A stretch of 23,236 nucleotides of DNA from Prolixibacteraceae bacterium (GCA_016931875.1 JAFGDX010000577.1:1-23236); one strand, 5' to 3'. Counted from the first letter of the stretch, positions 7,365 through 14,875 are shown. The notes: generated by a model not told the origin, from the sequence alone. Program-made: numbers and translations.

Positions 7365-7919
7365 ATGAAGACGCTTGTACTATCAATTTTTGTGATCTTA
7401 TTCACAACCGGATTATTCGGACAAGAAATATATTTTACCAAAACAGGAACCATTATTTTTGATTCGTCTACCCCACTGGAAACAATCCATGCTGAGAATA
7501 ATCAAGTCACCTCGTTTTTGAAAACCACCAACGGAGAGCTGAACTTTGCGGCTCTGATGAAATCCTTCAAGTTTAAAAATGCCCTCATGGAGGAACATTT
7601 CAACGAGAATTTTATTGAATCGTCGAAATACCCAAAAGCAGTATTCAAAGGCCAAATTCTGAACTGGTCAGCCATTAACCTGTCCAAAGAAGAAGCGCAG
7701 GAAGCCAACGTTGAAGGAGAACTCACCTTGCACGGGGTGACCAAAAAAATTTCCACGAAGGCCGTTTTGAACCCTCAAAACGGCAAAATTGCCGGGACCT
7801 GCGATTTTGTTGTATCAGCCGAAGATTTTGAGATTAAAATTCCGGCCCTGGTCCGCGACAAGATCGCCAAAGAAGTGAAAGTAACGGTGAACGTGCTTTA
7901 TGAACCTTACAGCAAATAG
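7365..7919 (+). CDS. Exported YceI family protein (copy 1)
   Basis: A 184-residue protein with a signal peptide ending near LFGQ (about residue 20). The YceI lipocalin-like barrel is seen from the start of the fold (YFTKTGTIIFDSSTP), the FKFKNALMEEHFNENFIESSKYPKA core and the LTLHGVTKK strand near the end. YceI proteins bind isoprenoid or other amphiphilic ligands in some structures and are induced by alkaline or acid stress in E. coli; the ligand here is unknown. It sits 18 bases after the DUF5777 gene and two bases before an OB-fold gene. A second YceI protein, 186 residues, is at 10510, also next to an OB-fold gene. Confidence 0.93.
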   Translation: MKTLVLSIFVILFTTGLFGQEIYFTKTGTIIFDSSTPLETIHAENNQVTSFLKTTNGELNFAALMKSFKFKNALMEEHFNENFIESSKYPKAVFKGQILNWSAINLSKEEAQEANVEGELTLHGVTKKISTKAVLNPQNGKIAGTCDFVVSAEDFEIKIPALVRDKIAKEVKVTVNVLYEPYSK

Positions 7920-7921
7920 AT

Positions 7922-8350
7922 ATGAAACCTGCTTATAAAATTAGTTTGATACTCATCGTGCTTGCTGTTGTTGCGGGAGCAGGAGCTTATTGGTACGTAT
8001 TTTTGAAACCACACCAGAACCTGGAGAACACGAAGCCGGAATTTAAACTCAGCTCAACGCAACTTTTCAACGATTTCACGGAGGATGAAACAGCCGCCAA
8101 TGCCAGGTATTCGGGCAAAGTTGTTGAAGTGAGCGGAGAGGTTGTTGCTGTACAAACCGGAGAACAAGGCACCGCAATCATTCTGGAAGACGAGCTTTTC
8201 GGTGTCAGCGTCTACCTCGACAGCAGTTTTGTAGCAGCCAATCAACAACTAACAAACCAGACAGCAACCGGACAAACCATCACCATCCGGGGGAAATGCG
8301 ATGGCATGCTAAACGATGTGGTCATCAGCCGGGCGGTGATTATTCAATAA
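7922..8350 (+). CDS. Membrane-anchored OB-fold (tRNA_anti-like) protein (copy 1)
   Basis: A 142-residue protein with an uncleaved N-terminal membrane helix (about 6-28) and an exported OB-fold domain of the tRNA_anti-like type. The start of the domain is marked by FKLSSTQLFNDFTEDETAANARY, then YSGKVVEVSGEV, and a final strand with TIRGKCDGMLNDVVISRAVI. It is clearly paralogous to the protein at 9996, which shares the AAANxxY and the xxISGE blocks. Despite the family name, such periplasmic OB domains need not bind nucleic acid. The gene starts two bases after YceI copy 1 and is the last in the third operon. Function is unknown. Confidence 0.83.
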   Translation: MKPAYKISLILIVLAVVAGAGAYWYVFLKPHQNLENTKPEFKLSSTQLFNDFTEDETAANARYSGKVVEVSGEVVAVQTGEQGTAIILEDELFGVSVYLDSSFVAANQQLTNQTATGQTITIRGKCDGMLNDVVISRAVIIQ

Positions 8351-8447
8351 TTCATTTGCTCCCCCATTGCCCGCTCAAATTTAATTCGTTGAAACAAAAG
8401 TCCTTCGTATTATTCCTTTAAGCTAATTTTATATTTATTTTTGGTAC

Positions 8448-9251
8448 ATGAAACGCTTACAGGAAATAAAGGAAAAGTACGTTGAACTTTCGAAAGGTTA
8501 TGTCGACTACGAGAAGCTCAACAATTACCTCATTACCCATCATTCAACAGCGATAGAAGGCTCAACCCTCACCCATAGTGAAGTTGTTCTGTTGCTCGAA
8601 AATGGAATTACCCCTCAGGGAAAACCATTTTTACATCTGCTCATGGAGAAAGATCACCTGGAAGCGCTCAACTATGTTCTTGAAATAGCGGGTGAAAAGC
8701 GAAAATTAAACCTGGAAACAATCCAACAGATCTCTGCGCTGATCATGAAGAATACCGGTGCATCATACAACATGGCAGGTGGTTCGTTTGATGCTTCAAG
8801 AGGCGAGTTTCGAAAAGGCGGGGTACACGTTGGCACACGTTCTTTCGTCGATTTTAACAAGGTTCCCAAACTGGTGCAAGATTTGGTGGATTACGTCAAC
8901 TCTGAGATTGACAATTGCCACGATTTTGTTGCGAACAGCATCCTTGCTTTCGATGCGCATTTCCAAATGGTTTCCATCCACCCATTCGCCGATGGAAACG
9001 GAAGATTGTCGCGCTTGCTCATGAATTACGTTCAACATTATCATAAACACCCGATCACCCCGGTTTTGGCCGAAGATAAAGCGCGCTATTTCGAAGCGCT
9101 TGAGCAAACAAGACAACAGCAAAACCCGAATATCTTCCGGAAATTCATGTTCGGTGAATCGTTGAAGTACTTCAATCTGGAAATCAGCATGATGACACAG
9201 AAGCAAGTTCTCAAGAAGAAACCAGGAAAAGGCCTGACGTTCCTGTACTAA
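8448..9251 (+). CDS. Fic family protein (AMPylase-type) with N-terminal inhibitory motif
   Basis: A 267-residue Fic protein. The catalytic loop H178-P-F-A-D-G-N-G-R is complete and matches the HPFx(D/E)GN(G/K)R consensus for transfer of AMP or another nucleotide moiety to a target hydroxyl. Near the N-terminus S33-T-A-I-E37-G fits the (S/T)xxxE(G/N) inhibitory helix, which places it in the self-inhibited class with the regulatory motif ahead of the Fic core. No antitoxin gene or signal peptide is present. It stands alone: 97 bases after the OB-fold gene and 191 bases before the next gene, with no copy of the ECF element, so it seems unrelated to the redox genes. Its target is unknown. The gap after it contains a short CGAGA/TCTCG hairpin without a T run. 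Confidence 0.94.
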   Translation: MKRLQEIKEKYVELSKGYVDYEKLNNYLITHHSTAIEGSTLTHSEVVLLLENGITPQGKPFLHLLMEKDHLEALNYVLEIAGEKRKLNLETIQQISALIMKNTGASYNMAGGSFDASRGEFRKGGVHVGTRSFVDFNKVPKLVQDLVDYVNSEIDNCHDFVANSILAFDAHFQMVSIHPFADGNGRLSRLLMNYVQHYHKHPITPVLAEDKARYFEALEQTRQQQNPNIFRKFMFGESLKYFNLEISMMTQKQVLKKKPGKGLTFLY

Positions 9252-9385
9252 ACACTTCTTCTAATAATCACCTGAGCAATACAGAACGAGAGCGTTTCTC
9301 GCAAGAATAAGTCCTTGTTCTTTTTTCAAACGTTGAAGTACTTCTTGAGAAACAAACAAACGATTATTTTTTTCTTACCAACTCC

Positions 9386-9411
9386 TGTCAGGAATAAGGA
9401 TGCTGTCCGAC
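9386..9411 (+). promoter_or_regulatory. Candidate ECF sigma promoter (copy 3) for the second thioredoxin-like gene
   Basis: TGTCAGG at 9386-9392, 15 bases, then CGAC at 9408-9411, and a start codon 31 bases later. The flanks and leader resemble copy 1 at 2379 beyond the core: both have CCTGTCAGGAAT, CCGAC then GTT, a shared TGAATCAC in the leader, and ATCATGAA at the start codon. Confidence 0.75.
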
Positions 9412-9442
9412 AGTTCTCCTGAATCACTAAAAATTCAGGATC

Positions 9443-9850
9443 ATGAAAACAGTAAAGTCAATTTTCGCAAGTTTTATTCTAATCGCGCTGGTCAGTTTCT
9501 CAGCGTTTGCCGGAGCAGGATCAAAAGTTATCGCTGTGGTCAACAAAGCCGAATGGTGTCCGACCTGTCAGAAAAATGGGATGCGCGCCATGGAAACTTT
9601 TAAAGCCAATAACGAAGATATGGCCGTTCATTTCATCGCCAATGATCTGACCGATGACGAAAGTAAAAAGAAATCAGCAGAAGCATTGGAAGAAGTTGGG
9701 CTCGCCACAGTGATGGCCGAATACAAAGGAACCGGCGTGGTTTATTTTTTTGATGCAGAAAGCAAAGAATTAATCAACCAGGTTAGCGTTGCCAAATCCA
9801 ATGAAGAACTTGCTGAAGCGGTAGCCATGGCAAAGCGAGGAGCTGAATAG
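9443..9850 (+). CDS. Exported thioredoxin-like protein with WCPTC active site
   Basis: A 135-residue protein with a signal peptide (core about 8-20, cleavage after AFA at 23) and a compact thioredoxin-like domain. The redox motif is W38-C39-P-T-C42 and the cis-Pro region is replaced by TGVVYFFDAESKELI, so the classical cis-proline is not obvious. This differs from the WCGPC protein at 2435 and suggests a different redox potential or partner. It is a single-gene unit: promoter copy 3 lies 31 bases upstream and a strong terminator follows 23 bases after the stop. Its leader resembles that of the gene at 2435, which suggests a shared origin of the promoter region. The substrate is unknown. Confidence 0.85.
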   Translation: MKTVKSIFASFILIALVSFSAFAGAGSKVIAVVNKAEWCPTCQKNGMRAMETFKANNEDMAVHFIANDLTDDESKKKSAEALEEVGLATVMAEYKGTGVVYFFDAESKELINQVSVAKSNEELAEAVAMAKRGAE

Positions 9851-9873
9851 GAACCGAAAAATGGATGCGGCAG

Positions 9874-9905
9874 GGCGGAGCTACTTAGTTCCGCCTTTTT
9901 ATTTG
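9874..9905 (+). terminator. Rho-independent terminator after the WCPTC thioredoxin gene
   Basis: GGCGGA at 9874-9879 pairs with TCCGCC at 9890-9895 around a 10-base loop, followed directly by TTTTTATTT. It isolates the single-gene unit from promoter copy 4, which begins 30 bases later. Confidence 0.88.
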
Positions 9906-9934
9906 AAAACCAGTAGAAAAAAGGTCAAAATACT

Positions 9935-9959
9935 TGTCAGGATTTGCGTTTGTTACGAC
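9935..9959 (+). promoter_or_regulatory. Candidate ECF sigma promoter (copy 4) for the OB-fold/YceI pair
   Basis: TGTCAGG at 9935-9941, 14 bases, then CGAC at 9956-9959; the ATG of the OB-fold gene follows 36 bases later. A terminator immediately upstream means this pair needs its own promoter, which supports the call. Confidence 0.75.
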
Positions 9960-9995
9960 TATTTATTTAAATCATCAACAAAAAAGAAACTCAAA

Positions 9996-10472
9996 ATGAA
10001 AAAGAAAAAAATTATCAGAATTGGAATCATAACCGCGGTTGCAGGGATTGTAATTGCCGGGGCAGTTGTCCTCTACTTGTTCAACATGCCGCACCGCGAC
10101 GTGCAATCTGCCAAGTCAGATTTTAGCCTGACCAGTTCGCAACTCGTAGCCGAATATTTAACTGATGCAGCCGCGGCAAACACGAAGTACCTGGCTGCCG
10201 ATGGTGATTCGAAGATTCTGGAAATCAGCGGAGAAATCAGCAAAATATCAGAAAATTTCGACGGTCAGAAAGTAGTCCTGCTAAAAAGTGCAGTCGACAA
10301 AGCCGGTGTCAGTGCCAGCTTCCTACCCGAAACAAGCGCCAATACCGAAAGATTGCAGGTGGGACAAAACGTTACCATTAAAGGCGTAATTCGCTCGGGC
10401 GCCAGCTATGACGACGACCTGGGACTGTATGAAAATGTGATCCTGGGAAAAAGTGATATTGTTACGAAATAG
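9996..10472 (+). CDS. Membrane-anchored OB-fold (tRNA_anti-like) protein (copy 2)
   Basis: A 158-residue protein with a strongly basic N-terminus (MKKKKIIR), one membrane helix (about 8-29) and an exported OB-fold domain. It shares with the protein at 7922 the FxLTSSQL-like start, the AAANTKY block, the LEISGEISKI strand and the NVTIKGVI strand. The frame is open upstream to an ATG at 9861, but that would run through the terminator and promoter copy 4, so the ATG at 9996 is chosen. It precedes YceI copy 2 by 37 bases. In this pair the OB gene comes first, the reverse of the order at 7365-8350. Function is unknown; a joint role with YceI at the cell envelope is inferred from the repeated pairing. 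Confidence 0.83.
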   Translation: MKKKKIIRIGIITAVAGIVIAGAVVLYLFNMPHRDVQSAKSDFSLTSSQLVAEYLTDAAAANTKYLAADGDSKILEISGEISKISENFDGQKVVLLKSAVDKAGVSASFLPETSANTERLQVGQNVTIKGVIRSGASYDDDLGLYENVILGKSDIVTK

Positions 10473-10509
10473 AAATCAAATTAACATGGAAACAATAAAA
10501 ATTAAAGTC

Positions 10510-11070
10510 ATGAAGAAAATTATCCTATTAACCCTTGCCGTTATTTTAGGCGCAGGCACAACCGTTTTTGGCCAATCAAAGTTGGTGAGTTCAAAATCGC
10601 ACATCAAGTTCTTTTCAACCACACAGGCAGAAGACATTGAGGCCAACAATACCATCGCGGTGAGTACGCTAAACACCTCAACCGGAGAGGTGGTCTTTTC
10701 AGTCCCGATGCAGGGGTTCGAATTCGAAAAAGCCCTGATGCAAAAGCATTTTAATGGTGAAGACTTTCTGAATACCAAGGAATTTCCCAAAGCCAAGCTG
10801 ACAGGGAAAATTACGAATATCGACCAAATTGATTTCGGAAGCGATGGTTCCTATGAAGCTCATGTCGTGGGAGATTTAACCATCAAAGGGGTAACAAAGC
10901 CAGTTCATGAAAAGGGAACAATTACCGTAAAAGGCGGTGAGGTGGAAACAAAAAGCAAGTTCAATGTAACACTGGCCGATTATGGGATCGAATTCGTAAA
11001 AGGGAAACCCTCATCGAACATTGCAAAGACCGTCGAAGTTACTGTTCAAACGGCCTATTCCAAAAACTAA
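10510..11070 (+). CDS. Exported YceI family protein (copy 2)
   Basis: A 186-residue protein with a signal peptide ending near VFGQ (about residue 20) and a complete YceI barrel: SKSHIKFFSTTQAEDIEANN at the start, FEFEKALMQKHFNGEDFLNTKEFPKA in the middle and LTIKGVTKPVHEKG near the end. It aligns along its whole length with the 184-residue copy at 7365, which supports the ATG at 10510 as start. An in-frame ATG at 10486 would add eight residues ahead of the signal peptide, and the frame continues to 10453 inside the OB gene. A hairpin follows the stop. The ligand is unknown; known relatives bind long isoprenoid-like molecules in the periplasm. Confidence 0.92.
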   Translation: MKKIILLTLAVILGAGTTVFGQSKLVSSKSHIKFFSTTQAEDIEANNTIAVSTLNTSTGEVVFSVPMQGFEFEKALMQKHFNGEDFLNTKEFPKAKLTGKITNIDQIDFGSDGSYEAHVVGDLTIKGVTKPVHEKGTITVKGGEVETKSKFNVTLADYGIEFVKGKPSSNIAKTVEVTVQTAYSKN

Positions 11071-11079
11071 AGAATTACA

Positions 11080-11108
11080 GGCAGCAGGACAAGACAATTC
11101 CAGCTGCC
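11080..11108 (+). terminator. Probable hairpin terminator after YceI copy 2
   Basis: GGCAGC at 11080-11085 pairs with GCTGCC at 11103-11108 around a 17-base loop, nine bases after the stop. Only TT then an A-rich run follows, so termination on this strand may be weak. Confidence 0.5.
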
Positions 11109-11143
11109 TTAAAAAATAACGAAATCCCTTAAAATACATCAAT

Positions 11144-11638
11144 ATGAAAGCCGTAGCCAAAGAAAACCTGGTGCAACTGAAAGAGATGCTTCAGTCCATA
11201 AACAACGAAAACTATACCCGGCAAAACGAAATTTTGTCCGGCTCATCCGTCGGGCAGCACATCCGTCACATTCTGGAGTTTTACTTGTTGCTGGTGTCTG
11301 GTTCGTTTTCCGGAACCATCAGTTACGACAAACGCCAGCGCGATATCCGGATTGAAAAGGATCAGCAGTTTGCCATTCAAACCATCGACCGCCTGTTACA
11401 AGGAATTGATACCCTCGATGAAACGCTTGCCGTGAAATTCGAAGGTGATTTTACTGCCGATGGAACCGCCCAAAATAGCACGCTGAGTTCAGTTGGCCGC
11501 GAATTGGCCTACTGCATTGAGCACAGCATTCACCACCAGGCTATCATTAAAGCCGGATTAATTGTGCTCGGATTGAGCGAATTGACCAATGAAAACTTTG
11601 GCGTGGCTTATTCAACCATTCGATACCGCGAAAACTAA
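11144..11638 (+). CDS. DinB family (DinB/YfiT-like) metal-binding four-helix protein
   Basis: A 164-residue helical protein of the DinB superfamily. The metal-ligand histidines are in place: H39 (with H42) in the segment SVGQHIRHILEF and the H127-S-I-H130-H131 cluster in the segment YCIEHSIHHQAI. Some DinB-fold enzymes transfer low-molecular-weight thiols such as bacillithiol or mycothiol, and EgtB in ergothioneine synthesis carries a DinB domain, but this stand-alone protein has no sulfoxide synthase domain. No signal peptide is present. Its stop overlaps the ATG of the NRDE gene by one base, so these are co-translated. It is not preceded by the ECF element. The exact reaction is unknown. 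Confidence 0.85.
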   Translation: MKAVAKENLVQLKEMLQSINNENYTRQNEILSGSSVGQHIRHILEFYLLLVSGSFSGTISYDKRQRDIRIEKDQQFAIQTIDRLLQGIDTLDETLAVKFEGDFTADGTAQNSTLSSVGRELAYCIEHSIHHQAIIKAGLIVLGLSELTNENFGVAYSTIRYREN

Positions 11639-12363
11639 TGTGCACCGTAACTTACATACCTCAAAAAAATACGGGTGGCTTTATTCTCACCTCAAACCGG
11701 GATGAAAAATCATGTCGGCCCACGATTCCGCCTCAGATTTACCAAGTCAATGGGATGAACATCTGTTTTCCCAAGGATGAGCAAGCCGGCGGGTCATGGA
11801 TCGCGTCCAACGATCGTGGCCGGCTTTGTTGTTTGTTGAACGGAGCTTTTTTAGCTCATCAGAAAAAACCGCGTTATGTCCAAAGCCGCGGAACGGTGTT
11901 GCTCGAACTGGTGTCATCAGTTTTAACTCCAGCCGATTTTTTCCAGGTGAAAAACCTGAGGGATGTTGAACCCTTCACGATGATCACCCTTGAAATACGA
12001 TCCGGAAGCATCAGCCACCTGAGTGAGTTTATCTGGGATGGCCATAGCAAACATCTCAGGAATCTCCCACAGAATGAACCAGGCATTTGGTCGTCGGTAA
12101 CCTTGTACGATGAGGAACACCGGAAACTGCGCCGCCAATGGTTTAAACGGTTATTGGCAAACCAAAATGGAACGATTTCTCCGAAACAAATTTTTGATTT
12201 TCATTCAGGAAGCCACACCAACAACCCGGAAATCGACGTGGTTATGGAGCGCGATGGTGGCATGAAAACCGTAAGTATCACCCAGGTCGTACCTGAACAA
12301 GGAAAATTCAGGATGGCCTACTATGATCTGCAACAGCAGTTTAATAAAGAAGTGACAACATGA
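11638..12363 (+). CDS. NRDE (TANGO2-like) family protein
   Basis: A 241-residue protein beginning with MCTVTYIP and the defining N20-R-D-E23 motif, as in the NRDE/TANGO2 family. The N-terminal Cys at position 2 directly after the initiator Met is conserved in this family, which has an Ntn-hydrolase-like fold. Eukaryotic TANGO2 is linked to heme and lipid handling, but bacterial members have no settled function. Its start overlaps the DinB stop (TAATG) and its TGA overlaps the ATG of the next gene, so the three genes from 11144 to 13421 form a tightly coupled unit. No signal peptide is seen. Confidence 0.9.
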   Translation: MCTVTYIPQKNTGGFILTSNRDEKSCRPTIPPQIYQVNGMNICFPKDEQAGGSWIASNDRGRLCCLLNGAFLAHQKKPRYVQSRGTVLLELVSSVLTPADFFQVKNLRDVEPFTMITLEIRSGSISHLSEFIWDGHSKHLRNLPQNEPGIWSSVTLYDEEHRKLRRQWFKRLLANQNGTISPKQIFDFHSGSHTNNPEIDVVMERDGGMKTVSITQVVPEQGKFRMAYYDLQQQFNKEVTT

Positions 12364-13421
12364 ACATTCAGAAAAAACATTCCGGATTTGCCATCGCCAT
12401 CGCCTGGCCCGAAACCTGGTGCAAACAGCCGGGTGCCTGGTACGACGATCTTTTATTCCGAATCGGGATTAACAAAAACCATTTCTATCAGGTTGGGCAC
12501 GCCGCCCTGGTTTTGGTTGACCGGAAAACACAGCGTTGTTATTATTTCGATTTTGGCCGGTACCACACACCGTTTCAACACGGAAGGGTGCGCAGTGAAG
12601 CGACTGATGACGGACTCAGAATCCACACCAAGGCTCGTATCTCGGCCAATGGGAAGCAAATCGTAAATTTTAAGGAGATTCTGACCGAATTGCAGCAGAA
12701 TCCTGAGTGTCATGGCGAGGGTGCGATTCACGCTTCGTATGGTCGGGTCGATTTTGCCAAAGCATTTGCCAAAGCCAATCAGTTGCAACAAATGAGCCCG
12801 ATCCGGTATGGGCCATTCACATTTAACGGAAGCAACTGTTCGCGATTTGTCAATGCCGCCATCCGCGCCGGGAAACCGTCGTGGCGGGCAGCTTTTAAAC
12901 TGAATTTCCGCGTTCCGTTGACTCCGACTCCAATGAACAATGTGAAATCGTTCGGAAACCGGACCGTTCTTCCGAAATTGATTCCCGTCCCCATTTTCTC
13001 TCCTCAGCGGGTTTCAGACAAACGGCTGTTGCAAGACACTTTGCCCGAACCGAAGCGACCGGGAAAAGTGCCTCCGGCAGCCCAATGGCTGGCAGGCGAA
13101 GGCGCCGGGTCCTGGTTCAGTATTGTCGCGACCAACGATAAGAAGTTTGAAATGACACGGTTTTCGCCCGAAGGAAAACTGGAATGCCGGGGCGAATTCA
13201 TAATCAGCAATCAGCATGTCTTTCGAATCGATCAAACTTTCCGGTTTGAACACTTAAGTCATTGTCGGAAGGTCAGGATCAGGCAAGATGGCCAATCCAT
13301 CGAATTTGAAAGATCCGGAAGTTTCGACTTTCAGAAAAAAGACCATCTCGAAAGTCTGCTGAGCGAAGCGTATGTTAAACCGGTGAAAAGGCCAGCCGCC
13401 GTGTTTCTCTTAATACCTTAA
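12360..13421 (+). CDS. DUF6695-like protein, possible papain-like fold
   Basis: A 353-residue protein without a signal peptide. The N-terminal half has GFAIAIAWPETWCKQPGAWYD, a histidine in VGHAALVLVD (H47) and a cysteine in NGSNCSRFV (C160). His first and Cys second in such strand and helix settings resembles circularly permuted papain/NlpC-type domains, so a peptidase, amidase or acyltransferase activity is conceivable but unproven. I recall the N-terminal sequence from Bacteroidota proteins labelled DUF6695; this needs a search. The C-terminal third (about 230-353) is a separate beta-rich region. The ATG overlaps the NRDE stop (ATGA). A terminator-like stem downstream overlaps promoter copy 5. 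Confidence 0.7.
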   Translation: MNIQKKHSGFAIAIAWPETWCKQPGAWYDDLLFRIGINKNHFYQVGHAALVLVDRKTQRCYYFDFGRYHTPFQHGRVRSEATDDGLRIHTKARISANGKQIVNFKEILTELQQNPECHGEGAIHASYGRVDFAKAFAKANQLQQMSPIRYGPFTFNGSNCSRFVNAAIRAGKPSWRAAFKLNFRVPLTPTPMNNVKSFGNRTVLPKLIPVPIFSPQRVSDKRLLQDTLPEPKRPGKVPPAAQWLAGEGAGSWFSIVATNDKKFEMTRFSPEGKLECRGEFIISNQHVFRIDQTFRFEHLSHCRKVRIRQDGQSIEFERSGSFDFQKKDHLESLLSEAYVKPVKRPAAVFLLIP

Positions 13422-13475
13422 CCTGCACGAATGTCCATTTCGTCAGCCCCCAGAAAAAAATAAAACCCTGGCTCC

Positions 13476-13500
13476 AGTCAGGATTTGGTTTTTCTCCGTC
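13476..13500 (+). promoter_or_regulatory. Candidate ECF sigma promoter (copy 5) for the rhodanese-thioredoxin/ergothioneine operon
   Basis: AGTCAGG at 13476-13482, 14 bases, then CGTC at 13497-13500; the ATG follows 27 bases later. It is the most divergent copy (first base of the -35 block and third base of the -10 block). CCTG at 13467-13470 and CAGG at 13479-13482 could pair ahead of GGTTTTT, so the same bases may also end the upstream operon. Confidence 0.62.
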
Positions 13501-13527
13501 TATTCTAAAAACAAAAATAGTCTTCCA

Positions 13528-14244
13528 ATGAAACGAACAGCCATGTCGATATCATTTGCGCTAATCGCTTTTTTATCGATAGCACAAGCCCCAACAATAA
13601 AGCAGGTAAGCCCCGCGGAATTCAATCAACTCGTAGAAACCCCAGGCGGAGTTTTGCTTGATGTGCGCACCCTTTCGGAATTCAAAAACGGGCACATTCC
13701 CAATTCGGGACAATTAAATTATTACGCACTCGATTTCAGGAAACGCCTGTTGATGCTGCCTAAAGACGAACCCATTTATTTGTACTGCAACACCGGTTGG
13801 CGCAGTGAACGAGCAGCTAAAACGCTTGCTGAAAATGGGTATAAAAATGTTTATAACCTCGAACACGGAATTATGGACTGGGAGCTTCAAAACCTGCCGG
13901 TGGTGGTTGATCCCGATGCCAAACCCGACACTGAAAACAAAATGGACTACGAAGAGCTGGTGCGGTTGATCGAATCGGGGAAGCCGGTGTTTATTGATTT
14001 TTACGCGCCCTGGTGCGGTCCCTGCCGTACAATGATGCCAACGATTGATGAACTGAAAACAAAATACCACGGCAAAATTAATATTGTGAAAGTGAACGTG
14101 GATGCCAGTAAAAAACTGGTGAAAGAAATGAAAATCCAGGGTGTACCCTACCTGGCCTTGTATAACAACGGCAAGCCAGTTTATACAAAAAACGGACTGA
14201 CCTCGCGCGACGAACTTGAACAGGCATTGAACAGTATTTTATAA
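13528..14244 (+). CDS. Exported rhodanese-thioredoxin fusion protein
   Basis: A 238-residue protein in three parts. A signal peptide (1-20) is followed by a rhodanese domain (about 25-125) with the conserved DVRTLSEF and the active-site loop C87-N-T-G-W-R-S. Then comes a thioredoxin domain (about 137-238) with W162-C-G-P-C166 and the cis-Pro segment IQGVPYLALY. The rhodanese cysteine would carry a persulfide, and the thioredoxin pair could reduce it to release sulfide or regenerate the enzyme. Both active sites look intact. It heads a long run of close genes and is preceded by promoter copy 5. The coupling of the two domains is inference; the protein could equally use each on different substrates. 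Confidence 0.92.
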   Translation: MKRTAMSISFALIAFLSIAQAPTIKQVSPAEFNQLVETPGGVLLDVRTLSEFKNGHIPNSGQLNYYALDFRKRLLMLPKDEPIYLYCNTGWRSERAAKTLAENGYKNVYNLEHGIMDWELQNLPVVVDPDAKPDTENKMDYEELVRLIESGKPVFIDFYAPWCGPCRTMMPTIDELKTKYHGKINIVKVNVDASKKLVKEMKIQGVPYLALYNNGKPVYTKNGLTSRDELEQALNSIL

Positions 14245-14252
14245 AATCCATC

Positions 14253-14864
14253 ATGAACGACACAGGAGTAATCTACTTTTTTATAGCGCTGGCAGCCGCC
14301 ACAATTGGTGCTGTTCCATTGGGACTGGTGAACCTTTCTGTGGTTGACACAGCATTGAAAAATGGCTCGCAAAAAGCAACGGGGATTGCACACGGCGCAT
14401 CGGTAGTTGAAGTGATTTTTGCGCTTTCATCGCTTGTCGCCGGGGCTTGGTTATCGGAGTTTTTTAAGGGAAATCCGATGGTGCGGTATTTTGTTTTTGC
14501 CGTTTTAATGGGTTCCGGTTTGTTTTTCTGGCTCAAAAAGAACAAAGGACAACTTAAAAAAGAGCAGGGAAAATCTATTGGTTTTCTGAAAGGGGCTTTG
14601 CTAAATATCGTTAGTATTCCGGTATTGCTGTTCTGGCTTCTCGCCGCTACCGTTCTTTCAGCCAAACAACTTCTCCCTTCCTCGTTACCCGAGATTTTGT
14701 TTTTCCTGTCCGGAGTTTGGCTGGCAAAAATGGTCATTCTTAAAATTTATGTTTTCCTCGCATTAAAAGTAGTAAGCCGCGCACATAAACTATCATCCAA
14801 TATTAACCGCGTCATCGGTATTGTGTTGATGACGGTAGCAGTGATTCAACTCTTGAAAATTTAA
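14253..14864 (+). CDS. LysE family transporter
   Basis: A 203-residue inner-membrane protein with about six hydrophobic segments and the LysE-type N-terminus: a first helix with TIGAVPLGLVNLSVVDTALKNG followed by the second helix with GASVVEVIFALSS. LysE-family proteins export amino acids such as lysine, homoserine or cysteine derivatives. It starts eight bases after the rhodanese-thioredoxin stop and precedes a peroxiredoxin-like gene by 11 bases, which suggests that it exports a thiol or sulfur-containing amino acid, but the sequence itself does not reveal the substrate. A small basic loop (FWLKKNKGQLKKEQGKS) lies mid-protein on the likely cytoplasmic side. Confidence 0.87.
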   Translation: MNDTGVIYFFIALAAATIGAVPLGLVNLSVVDTALKNGSQKATGIAHGASVVEVIFALSSLVAGAWLSEFFKGNPMVRYFVFAVLMGSGLFFWLKKNKGQLKKEQGKSIGFLKGALLNIVSIPVLLFWLLAATVLSAKQLLPSSLPEILFFLSGVWLAKMVILKIYVFLALKVVSRAHKLSSNINRVIGIVLMTVAVIQLLKI

Positions 14865-14875
14865 GGGCAAAGACG

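Noticed and set aside
8436..8443. TATTTTTG before the Fic gene as a Bacteroidota -7 element
   Set aside because: It would put the transcript start inside or at the start codon, and no TTTG lies at the -33 position.
9287..9301. CGAGA/TCTCG hairpin after the Fic gene as a terminator
   Set aside because: The stem is five pairs and no T run follows directly.
11144..11638. DinB protein as part of an EgtB-type ergothioneine route
   Set aside because: It has only the DinB helices and no sulfoxide synthase domain, and it lies in a different operon from the methyltransferase.
12453..12791. Long minus-strand frames opposite the DUF6695-like, YceI, rhodanese and LysE genes
   Set aside because: They mirror well-supported + strand genes and show no domain pattern, which is expected of antisense shadows.
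13271..13276. GTCAGG inside coding genes (also near 3655, 18213 and 20017)
   Set aside because: All lack the second block at the required spacing and lie within clear coding sequence.
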